The notes below the pieces were generated by a model. That model did no database searches. It saw only the letters and a program-made list of their open reading frames with translations, and was not told the origin of the DNA. Made by a program: the position numbers and the translations under genes. A stretch of 64,000 nt of DNA from Ochotona curzoniae (lineage: Eukaryota > Chordata > Mammalia > Lagomorpha > Ochotonidae): NCBI RefSeq assembly GCF_017591425.1, contig NW_024465751.1:7192001-7256000 (forward strand), written 5' to 3'. Positions 55,661 to 64,000 of the stretch are shown here, piece by piece. Positions within the stretch are counted from its first letter, which is position 1. Each line of letters begins with the position of its first letter.

Positions 55661-56274
55661 AAAAATCAGAGAAAACATAAACATCCTTGCTTTTTATTGG
55701 ACTAGCTGAGAGTAATATGAGGCTCCTTTTTAGAAATTCATGGAAAATTTGAAAAATATATGTGTGATTTAACTTAAGGAACTGAAGACCATGTGTAGTG
55801 TTTTTTTTCATAATATAGCTCTTCACAGGCTTTTGAAGATCGCTCTTACCTTCTGACCTCTTAAATATTTTCATTAATTGAGTGGGAACCATACCAAAAT
55901 ACTTCTAAAAATATACAACGGATTTATAAGAAGTGAAAGTCCTTCAATATTTTAATTATCTCTGTATCTTAAGACAATTACAGATTTATGTTCATTTTTA
56001 AGAGATAATACTGAAATCTTGTGAATATTTGACCTAATTTCCCTCACTAACATCTTACAAAACAATATTACATGATCAAACAAAAAATTCATGCTAACAC
56101 AGTAAAGAAAATAATCCCACTATTGTAGACACCTTCCATTTTGTCCATTTACAGCATTACTTGCTATAGCTCCTGCCCCTTCCTTATTAGTACTAATCCT
56201 TAACACATAGCTATAATTTTGTTATCACTAAAGTGCAAGTGGACTGGTAAGTGTGTGGCTTATGGAAATGATTT
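55661..56274. other. AT-rich sequence, nothing recognised
   Basis: No supported gene or repeat. Confidence 0.5.
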
Positions 56275-56454
56275 AGTTTCCCTTAGCATCTTTCTCTAGA
56301 GACTCATCCAAGTTGTTGCAGGTGTCCGTGGTTTCGTTCTTTTTGTTGTTAAATTTTATTACGCTGCATGCATACATCACAGAAAGTTTGATCTTGCTTT
56401 TTCCTGGGATAAATGAAAGTGTTGGGTTACATGATAGTTGTACATCTGATTTAG
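56275..56454 (-). mobile_element. Old L1 3' region, left part
   Basis: 'CATCCAAGTTGTTGCAGGTGTCCGTGGTTTCGTTCTTTTTG' and 'GTTGGGTTACATGATAGTTGTACATC' match minus-strand L1 text (atccatgttgttgcaaatgacatgatttcattc; ctggatcatatggtagttc). It is interrupted by the next entry. Confidence 0.75.
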
Positions 56455-56747
56455 CATACCAAAATGTGAAGATATAATGGAGTATGCATCTCTACCCCCA
56501 AATAAAAGACGGGCTCCAAGGAAATTGTTCGACATATCTTCACAATAGGATGCCAGGCTTTCTACTCTGGTATGTACCTACAGCATCAGGATGCACTTAA
56601 AGAGCATCATGACGGACATGTGACTGTTGTTGAAGGACTATATTATTGTAATAAACCAGTTGTGAGAAGGGCAGAGGTAATGTGGAGGGGAGGAGGGGAA
56701 ATCCCTGAGCCTATGAAACTATACCATAAATGATGATTTAAAAAAAA
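56455..56747 (+). mobile_element. L1 3' UTR, 5'-truncated insertion
   Basis: 'GATATAATGGAGTATGCATCTCTACCCCC', 'ATATCTTCACAATAGGATGCC', a polypurine block 'GGAGGGGAGGAGGGGAAATCCC' (56681-56705), 'CCTATGAAACTATACCATAA' and an A run. It is the same 3' end family as the L1 at 12915-13480 and lies within an older minus-strand L1. Confidence 0.75.
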
Positions 56748-57245
56748 ATGAGAACTCTTTTCCACAGTGGCCACACAATTTTGAATTCTCACTGGCAATG
56801 TCTAAGTGTGATACTGTTATTTCATTTTATTAAAAATTTTTAAATCATTTGGATGAAAATATATGCCATTATGGGGTTTTTTTTACAATTTTTTTATTTG
56901 CTTGTTTTTTTTTAATTTGGTATATCTATTTTCAGATTTCAAAGAAATCTACATATTCCCTTCCACAATTCTACTAGTTTACCATCTTACCTACAATGCA
57001 TGAGGATGCCAGCTGGGTAAAAACTGAGGTAAAAACTGACTTTGGCTTTTATTTGCATTTCTGTGATGGCTAGTGACCCAATGAATTTTATCCTGTCTGT
57101 TGACCATTTATTTTTCATCCTATGAAAAATGCTTGTTCACATCCTTGGCCATTTGTTAACTGGATTATTTCTTTCACTGTTGAGTTTCTTGCTCTTTCTA
57201 CATCCTGGTTATTAACACATTATCAATTACTTAGAAATAAATTCA
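56748..57245 (-). mobile_element. Old L1 3' region, right part
   Basis: Continues with 'CTCTTTTCCACAGTGGCC', 'TTTATTTGCATTTCTGTGATGGCTAGTGACCC', 'CTTGGCCATTTGTTAACTGGATTATT' and 'CTGTTGAGTTTCTTGC', the usual minus-strand L1 order. Confidence 0.8.
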
Positions 57246-57840
57246 CTGTTCCTCCTGATTTTGAATCTGGCCTGCAGAGTAGACAGGGGTAGGGCATCCA
57301 CTTACGCCTGTGAGATGCTCCTGTCCCCTCACACTGTTCCTGATGACCATACTGAAGCTGCTGTGACAGACCATTGGAAGACAAGGTCTAGGCATGCCTT
57401 GGCTCTCTCTGTGGACAGAGCAGGCTCGTGGAGCTGAGAGTGGATGCCCTGCTCTGTGACAGTGGAAGCCCTAAGCCCTATGTGAGAGTTCTGTGACAGC
57501 ACACAACAAGGTGTACGGTGCAGCTGGCTCTCTGAACAATCACTGTGCCTGGCTTCAGGGTCTCAACTTTAGTGTCACTGAAGAGACTTCTACTCTCACA
57601 CTGAAGATAGAACAGAATCTTTGTGTGGTTCATGAACCTGTGGAGGCAGGATGTACATCCACTGTGTGCTGGTTTTGGGCACTGATGGTTAGCCCAGAGG
57701 GCCCAGTGGCAGGTGGAAAGTCCTTAGGTGGCACCAAAACTTCGAGAATAGCTCCGAGGACTCATTCAAATGGAGCCAACCAATCAGAAGAAAACACATA
57801 CCTGTACTTCAAGCCCCCTCATCACCACTGCTTAAGCTAG
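57246..57840. other. Unclassified GC-richer block before the polypyrimidine tract
   Basis: About 600 bases with a 115-codon plus-strand frame (57493-57840) but no domain that I recognise. It contains TCTGTGACAG twice (57449 and 57491). It may be an old retroviral or L1 5' UTR fragment. Confidence 0.3.
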
Positions 57841-58165
57841 CATGTCTCACTCCCTCCTTCCCTTCCCTTCCCTTCCCCTCCCTCCCCTCCCTCCCCTCCC
57901 CTCCCCTCCCCTCCCCTCCCCTCCCTCCCCCTCCCCTCCCCTCCCCTCCCCTCCCCTCCCCTCCCCTCTCCTCCCCTCTCCTCTCCTCTCCTCTCCTCTC
58001 CTTTCCTTTCCTTTCCTTTCCTTTCCTTTCCTTTCCTTTCCTTTCCTTTCCTTTCCTTTCCTTTCCTTTCCTTTCCTTTCCTTCCCTTTCCTTTCCTTCT
58101 CTCCCCTTTCTCTTTTCTTTCATTCCTTCTTTTCTCTTTCTTTCTCTTTCCTTCTTTCATCTTCA
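57841..58165 (+). repeat. Polypyrimidine tract, (CCCCT)n to (CCTTT)n
   Basis: More than 300 bases of almost pure C and T on the plus strand. The unit shifts from CCCCT/CCCT (57850-57970) through CTCCT (57965-58000) to TTTCC (58000-58095) and then irregular CTTTCTTT. The long frames seen here on both strands are products of the repeat and not genes. Confidence 0.95.
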
Positions 58166-59160
58166 TCTTCTATCAAAATGATTTTCATCTGTAAACTCAC
58201 TTAAAGAAATAGTATTAAACAATGTATAGTTTTCTACCTCAAGTCTGTTAATCACAAAATATTTTTCTTGCTTCTTCACAGCCTTCTTTTCACAGCTTAA
58301 TCCCTCAGCTTGCTTTTATAAATGCTTCCATTGGAATTTAATTTGATAGGATGAGGTATACCACATTCCTTATTTTCCATTCAGAACAGTATTTATTTGA
58401 GATGTATAGATAGATCATAATATAGTTAACTAATTTGAACTACGTGAACAAACCTTTTACAAGCATGTTGATAAATAGTTGTGGGCTGTTATACCTTCAA
58501 CCACATGGACTTTACAATCTTGTTAGAAGAATAAAGTGTATTTTTTAAAACCTGTAATGAACTACTGAATATATAACAATGCAGCTAAATTTTAAGAATC
58601 CCTAAATAGGAAAAAATTAGTTCCCAAACCGGGTGATTATTTTTCTCAATATGTTTTATTTCCATGGGTTTGTAAAGATAACTAAGACCCATATCTAAAT
58701 GATTTTAGGTCATAACAGGCTGTGAAAGAATCGTAACAGACTCATAAGCTAGGATATAAACTGAATTCCAGGAGTGTATCAAGTAAGGAAAGCTAGTGGT
58801 TCACCTCACTCGTGACTCTAAGGAAACTGATCTTCTGAAGGTAAAGTTAGTCACTCAGCATTGAAACTTTCAGAATATCGAAAACTCCACATATTGTGTA
58901 TATTAGGATCTTCAAAATGTTCATGAGCAAAATGATGCCTAGATTTCAAAACTTTTTGCTTCAGAATAAATACATCTTTTAATTCCATTTTTAATAAACT
59001 TTTGGAAACCAGATTGTATTTCAGTGAATATTCATTAAATGAATAAATAAATAAAAGATGCATAGATCAACATCATTTGAATATAAATTACATATAAATT
59101 CTCAGTATCATTGCTTTTATGTTCTAAGACTCCATTGCAGCCAGGCACTGTGAGATAAAG
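58166..59160. other. AT-rich unique sequence
   Basis: No supported gene or repeat. Confidence 0.5.
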
Positions 59161-59172
59161 AATTGAAGGAAG
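59161..59172 (+). repeat. Target-site duplication of the young SINE, left copy
   Basis: AATTGAAGGAAG is repeated exactly at 59495-59506. Confidence 0.95.
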
Positions 59173-59185
59173 GGGCCCAGCGCCA

Positions 59186-59196
59186 TGGCGCAGTGG
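59186..59196 (+). promoter_or_regulatory. RNA polymerase III A box
   Basis: TGGCGCAGTGG fits the tRNA A-box pattern TRGCNNARYGG. Confidence 0.8.
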
Positions 59197-59238
59197 TTAA
59201 GTCCTCGCCTTGCACGCCCGGGATCCCATATGGGCACC

Positions 59239-59249
59239 GGTTCTAATCC
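59239..59249 (+). promoter_or_regulatory. RNA polymerase III B box
   Basis: GGTTCTAATCC fits GGTTCGANTCC with one change at the usual CG. It lies 53 bases from the A box, the spacing seen in tRNA-derived SINEs. Confidence 0.85.
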
Positions 59250-59494
59250 CGGCAGCCCCGTTTCCCATCCAGCTCCCTGCTGTGGCCTGGGAAAGCAGTC
59301 GAGGACGGCCCAAAGCTTTGGGACCCTGTACCCGCGTGGGAGACCCAGAGGAGGCTCCTAGCTTCGGCCGCTATTGCGCTCACTTGGGGAGTGAATCATT
59401 GGACGGAAGATCTTCCTTTCTGTCTCTCCTCTCTGTATATCCGCCTTTCCAATAAAAAATAAAAAAATAAATCTTTTTAAAAAAAAAAAAAACT

Positions 59495-59506
59495 AATTGA
59501 AGGAAG
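59495..59506 (+). repeat. Target-site duplication of the young SINE, right copy
   Basis: AATTGAAGGAAG, identical to 59161-59172. Confidence 0.95.
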
Positions 59507-61559
59507 TTAAAGAATAAAAAACAGCCATGATAACATTTTTGAGAATCACTAGTATTTAAGGAAGGGAGAACTTATTATGAAAAGTCTTCATTCAGACAGT
59601 TAAATTTGATTGAAATCATAGGCTGATTACTGAAGAAAAAGAATATAATAAGCATAAGCATACCAAGGCAGATATACCTAGCATTAATCAACTGATCTGT
59701 TTGAAGCAGAGTATAAGAATATATCTACAATGGAGGATACAATTTGTTGTGTTCTTGAGTAAAGGAGAACTATGCTAGTCAGATGGTTCTCTAAGCAAAG
59801 CAGAATTGCAATTGCTTTTATTGCAATGCATTGTTCAATATGGTAGCCATGGACTCTATGTTGCTATTTAGTGTAAATTAATGGAATTTAAATATTTAGT
59901 TCCTCAGTAATTCTAACTGTGCTTTAACTTCTCAATATTCATGTGTGACTTGTGACTGTCCCTGGATAGTACAGATACAGAATCTTTTCATCATTGCAGA
60001 ACATTCTCTTAAGTTTTGACAATATGAAGGACTTGGGAAGCAGAGACTTCAGGAACTGGCTCACTTTGCAAAGTATGACGCGGTTGACATCGGCTGTAGC
60101 ATATGATATTCATCAGTACCTTTACTGGAGGGAATTTTGCCTCAATTGCTTGATTTTTATAAATAATAAATGAGCCTCATTATTGGTTTTCAAAATCATT
60201 CATTAAGGCAAATTTTTGGTGCTTAATTCACTAGATTAAAAACAATGTGTAGGTTTTTTCTTCCACAGTTATAGAACTGTTATTGCTTTATTACAGCAAG
60301 CTAAAAGTTGTCTTCTATGACTACTTCTTCCAGGACTACAGAAAAATTTCAACTTTTATAAAGCGTGTGAAAGCCTTGCCTTCTTATTGCTAGTCCACCA
60401 TTTTACTCTTCCTGTGGCAGACTAGAAAAGACGAGAATACTCAGGCGGTTCTGATCTATGAGAATTCAACTTTTGATTTCTTTGACTTTGTGCCACTGAA
60501 AGAGTGACTGACACACTTTAAGCAGAAATGACACCCTTAGTCTTGATCTTGTCCCAGGCTAGTGATAGACTCTGCAATTCCAGGTGGCAGGGGCAGGTCT
60601 CCACCGTCCAGCAGCCTCAGCACCCTGAGGGTAAGCTGTGAATAGCCCACAGTTCCCTCTGTTGTTGATCTATGGTGCTCCGTAGACTGGGCATATTAGT
60701 ACATTTTCAGCTTATGATGTTCTTAGTTTCTAATGACTGTTTCAGACCATAACTCCTGTGTAAGTTAAGGGGTGTCTATATATACTGTTGGTTATCCTTA
60801 AAGATGTTTGATTTACAAAGCTGTTCTTGTATTTCAAATGTGGATAGCATGATTTTATCCTGTTTTTGCCTTTGAGTATTAGCTACTTAATCATTTACCT
60901 GGGCATTGGTTACATAGAAGAACAGGATTCACATCAGTGAACATAAAACATCTCTAGGCAAAAAAAAAAAAAAAAAAAAGGCTAAACTTCCATAAGGAGA
61001 AACTTTCAGGAGCCACTAGTTGGTAGCTACAGGTTTTATCAAGTCTTTATAACTAGTTCTACTTCTGGTAGCACTAACAATGTGTAACTGGAGTCAGTGA
61101 ATGGGATTCATATGAACAAAAGTGTAAAGAACAGAACAAGTCTGGGATGGTAATGGGCTATTCAGGTATTCAGGTAAGCATATTGTTACTGTCTGTTTAG
61201 TTGGAGACTGTGTGTGTCATACTGCTGTCAGCTGTTGCAACGATCTTGGCTGTCAGATCTTAGCAGAGGACCTCTAAGGACCAATTATTTCTAGTAGTTC
61301 TCCAGAGAACTTTAGCTGAAAGTCTCTAATTGTTGCAAATTAGCAAATTTACAATTATAATAAGGTCCTTTCAATATTTTTAGCTGCTGGGAGCTGATTA
61401 TGACAGTGACATTTCAGAGCCAGGGATGGAATCATGTATAATGCACAAATATCTGTGTCTGGCAAATTTAATAGTTTGTTGTGGTAAGATTTTGGAAAGC
61501 AGAGTACTTTATCTCATCAGGAAAACAAACATGCTATTGCTAGTAGAGATTAAAAAGCT
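59507..61559. other. Unique sequence, no supported gene
   Basis: About 2 kb with no long frame. It holds a 19-20 base A run at 60961-60979 with no recognisable retroposon attached. Confidence 0.5.
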
Positions 61560-62715
61560 GTATGCAGATTCAATACACTTGTGAAATGCCTACTTGCTTC
61601 GTCCCATGACTTCCACAACTTTGTGTTGCAATGATAGCATGGATCAGTCACGTCTTGTGGTTTCCTCTTCAATACTGAATTTATTTTTGACACATGAAAA
61701 TAAACTTACATCTGATTAACCTACTCCGTGAAGTCATAGGCTGCAGTATAAATAGACAAGAAACAGCAGCGTTTTTTACATATCAGTTATGATCTAATGG
61801 CAAAAGCAAATCAGCAAAGCAATCCCCACACATTAGATACCAAAAATCAAATGTTTAAGAATATATTTAGCCAAAAAGGTGAAATATATCTACAATTTCA
61901 TAAAGCGCTAAAGAAAGAAATCATTATGACAGAAAGAAACAGAAAGATATTCCAAGTTCCCAGATTTAAAAAATTAATATTGTCAAAATGTCTGCCACAT
62001 TAAGAAACCTCTGGATTCAATGCAATCCATAACAAAATGCCAATGACATTCTTTACAGAACTGGAGAATCAATCCTAAAACTAGTGTAGGATTAGAATTG
62101 AAAAGTAGCCAAAACAGTCCTTGGGGTGTGGATGTCAAGAAGGATGCCTCAAAATACTTGATTTAAAAGAATACCACATAGCTTAATAATTAAAGAAGCC
62201 TAGATATTGCCGTAATAACCAACACATAGATCATTTTCAAGAGCATGTGATGGAGAAAGAGAAGTCTTCCCAATAACTGGTGCTGGCAAACATGAATGTG
62301 TATGTAAAAGAATGAAATTAGATCCCGACTTCTCACCATATGTAAAAATAAATTTTAGATGAGGCAAAGATCTAAATATAAAACTATGAACTGAAACTGA
62401 AGTTGCTGGAAGCAAATACAGAGAAACTACTGTAAGGCATCGGTGTAAGTGATGATTTCCTGGATAAGATCCAAAAAGCACAAGTAACAGAAGCAGAACT
62501 GGAAAACAGGATTCTATCAACCTCCGAAGCTTCAACACAACAGAGGAAACAAGCTGCAGTGTGGAGGGATACTGGAAAGAACGGGGGAGATACTGCAAGA
62601 CACCATCTTGACATAAGATTAATATCAAGAATGTATTAGTGACTCCAAAAATTTCACCACAATGGTGTCACTTCTCCCATGTCAGAATGGGTGTAAACAA
62701 AAGGACAGAAAGTAA

Positions 62716-62761
62716 AGAAAGTGGGATATACAGTCGGGACAGAAAGTGGGATATACAGTCG
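62716..62761 (+). repeat. Tandem duplication, 25-bp period
   Basis: GAAAGTGGGATATACAGTCGG occurs at 62716-62736 and again at 62741-62761, separated by GACA. It is a local duplication within the L1 fossil. Confidence 0.9.
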
Positions 62762-63015
62762 GTTGAAATATTAATCAGTTCAACCAAAGTGGAAAGTAAT
62801 ATGAAGATGTCTTTAAAAGCTAAAAATAACAACTATCATACAATACAGCAATTCCACTACTGGTTATAAACCCAAAAGACAAGGCATTACATCAAAGATA
62901 TTTCTGCCTCATCACATTTAAAGCATTTTTGTTCACAGTGGCCAAAACATGAAACCAACCAGGACGTCCATCATTAGTGAATGGATAAAGAAAATTTGAG
63001 TTGTATGTCTGTGTA

Positions 63016-63265
63016 TTATATATATGTAATATATATATAATGTATGTATACATGTATATGTATAATATAAATTATATATGTAATATATTATACATGATAT
63101 AATATAATATATATCATATGTAATGATATATGTAATATAATATATTATATATCATATGTAATATATATTCTATATGTGTTATATATTGTGTATGTATATG
63201 TTATATATATAATATATTATATTACATGTTATATATTATATGCATACATATGCACACACATATAT
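63016..63265. repeat. (TA)n/(ATGT)n-type AT microsatellite
   Basis: About 250 bases of ATATAT/TATGTA/ATAATATA with no G except in TATG units. It sits in the L1 where the usual text reads 'tggtatatatacacaatgg', so it grew from that seed. Confidence 0.9.
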
Positions 63266-63450
63266 ATACAAACACAACAATAATATTCAACTATAAAAGG
63301 AGTGAAAATTCTGCCATTTGCACTAAAATGAATGGAACTGGATGACAATGCCAAGTGTAGAGGTTTTTTGGATTAAAAAAAATCAGAAAGTTGAATGTGG
63401 TTCACTAATTGTGATTTACCACTGATATGGGATATTAATGGGGGAGAATG

Positions 63451-63854
63451 CGTGAGAGCTGTGAGGAAAATGTGTATTACTAACTCGCAAGTTTTGACTT
63501 GTAGGTTTAAATCTATCCTGAAACAGCATGTTAAAAAATAGATGCGTATTTTCCAAACATGTATCCTTTGAGCATTTGTGATGAAATGTCTTACAATTCT
63601 TACGGACAGGATTTCCCTGATGTGAATTGCCTCCTAGGAGGTTTTGGCAAGTGTCTATTGGAGAGTTTATTTAATGTTAGAAAGTCTGTTAGTTTTTATT
63701 GTCATCTGTATTAAAACCCACTCTTCCCTCAGCATTCACTTTAGAATTTTGGTTAAAAGTTATGTGTCTTTAAGAGAATCTTTTCTTTTTTTGTCCCAGT
63801 GGAAATATCTTTTTCTATTACAAAAACATCTACAGGCAAGGGCTGCATTTGAAC
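63451..63854. other. Unique sequence
   Basis: No supported feature. An exon-like acceptor near 63800 was considered and rejected. Confidence 0.5.
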
Positions 63855-63970
63855 AATGTATTTAGCAAGGTACTGTGCTGAGGAATTTTTACGACTTTAA
63901 TAACATCTTTTTTGCTATGGCCTTCTACCTTTATGGTAGCAAGTTTAGGGAAATAAGGAAACATTTTAGG
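63855..63970 (-). mobile_element. MIR-like fragment
   Basis: 'TTTAGCAAGGTACTGTGCTGAGGAATTTTTACGACTTTAATAACATC' and 'ATGGTAGCAAGTTTAGGGAAATAAGGAAACATTTTAGGCTG' follow the minus-strand MIR order. Weak. Confidence 0.45.
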
Positions 63971-64000
63971 CTGCAATGCATTCCAATGCAACTGGACTAT

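Larger units (their letters stand above)
59173..59494 (+). mobile_element. CSINE, youngest copy in the window
   Basis: Best-kept reference copy: head GGGCCCAGCGCCATGGCGC, intact A and B boxes, 'CCCATCCAGCTCCCTGC', 'GAGGACGGCCCAAAGC', 'CACTTGGGGAGTGAATC' and 'CGCCTTTCCAATAAAAAA', with a long A-tail. About a dozen CpGs are still present and the flanking duplications are exact. The family is transcribed by RNA polymerase III from the internal boxes and mobilised by L1. A short deletion may be present in the 'AGCTTCGGCCGCTATTGCGC' part compared with other copies. Confidence 0.95.
61560..63450 (+). mobile_element. Old L1: ORF2 3' end and 3' region
   Basis: Sense order of ORF2 3' text: 'GGCTGCAGTATAAATAGACAAG', 'CCAAGTTCCCAGATTTAAAA', 'CAATGCAATCCATAACAAAATGCCAATGACATTCTTTACAGAACTGGAG' (62016), 'CAGCAATTCCACTACTGGTTATAAACCCAAAAG' (62847), 'GTGAATGGATAAAGAAAATTTGAG' (62978) and 'AATGAATGGAACTGGATGACA' (63328). 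Frames are broken. Two local expansions lie inside it: a 25-bp tandem duplication at 62716-62761 and AT microsatellite DNA at 63016-63265. Confidence 0.85.

Noticed and set aside
56681..56705. G-rich purine block as an independent G-quadruplex regulator
   Set aside because: It is the known polypurine tract of an L1 3' UTR, here in a truncated insertion.
57809..58204. Frames of 104-120 codons rich in K/E/G/R or P/S/L/F
   Set aside because: Pure products of the polypyrimidine tract; a two-letter DNA repeat has few stop codons.
59173..59250. Possible functional tRNA gene
   Set aside because: A and B boxes are present but the stretch is the head of a SINE: the cloverleaf is not maintained and the element continues into SINE body and A-tail.
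62200..62628. 142-codon minus-strand frame
   Set aside because: Antisense to the L1 ORF2 3' end, which is on the plus strand there.
63644..63865. Exon-like TTTTTTTGTCCCAG followed by a short TPR-like peptide and CAAG/GTACTG
   Set aside because: The frame hits a stop before the donor, and the 3' part is MIR-like text.
1..64000. CRISPR arrays, operons, phage or plasmid modules
   Set aside because: No spaced direct repeats of that type, no dense coding, no ribosome-binding sites. The SINE, L1, MIR and LTR content shows mammalian DNA.

Overview
The window is mammalian nuclear DNA, and I read it as lagomorph, most likely a pika (Ochotona). The main evidence is about two dozen copies of one tRNA-derived SINE: a GGGCCCAGCG head, an A box, a B box, the core 'CCCATCCAGCTCCCTGC', the stretch 'CACTTGGGGAGTGAA', and an A-rich tail after CCAATAAAAA. 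From memory this matches the lagomorph C-repeat (CSINE) in its pika form. There is no operon, no bacterial gene, no CRISPR array and no recognisable RNA gene. The six-frame reading frames are almost all short chance frames, or frames inside repeats.

Layout. 1-12900: AT-rich unique sequence with an LTR-like patch (about 440-690), a MIR, an L2 end, an L1 ORF2 fossil and eight or nine SINE insertions. 12915-15210: a minus-strand L1 that keeps ORF1 and the start of ORF2, then jumps straight to the 3' UTR. 15400-19380: unique sequence with one SINE nested in another. 19388-22880 and 31294-35071: two copies, in opposite orientation, of one 3.5-3.8 kb retroposon. It has G/C-rich tandem monomers at its 5' end, a 2.5 kb G-rich body without a long ORF, and a short 3' region with a polyadenylation signal and A-tail. 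The second copy is young, has a 15-17 bp target-site duplication, and sits inside an old minus-strand L1 that runs from about 28150 to 35450. 35450-49160: unique DNA, an old L1 (+), a solo endogenous-retrovirus LTR with a 6-bp duplication, and scattered SINEs. 49290-50345: a minus-strand stretch that looks like two exons of an unidentified gene or gene remnant. 51335-54030: the 5' end and ORF1 of an L1 (+), split by a 1.1 kb insertion. 54625-54768: a plus-strand candidate coding exon of 48 codons with good splice sites. 56275-58165: old L1 parts and a 320-bp polypyrimidine tract. 59173-59494: the youngest-looking SINE. 61560-63450: an L1 (+) 3' end split by AT microsatellite DNA.

What works together. 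No complete host gene is visible; the window is intronic or intergenic. Most of its information is a record of retroposition. L1 would have supplied the machinery, and the SINEs and probably the monomer-bearing retroposon used it in trans. That family is the best candidate for something not well described. Its two copies share a body and 3' end but carry unrelated 5' monomers, and each monomer repeat carries a splice-donor-like motif. Repeat names rest on recognition of consensus features by eye; no database search was possible.
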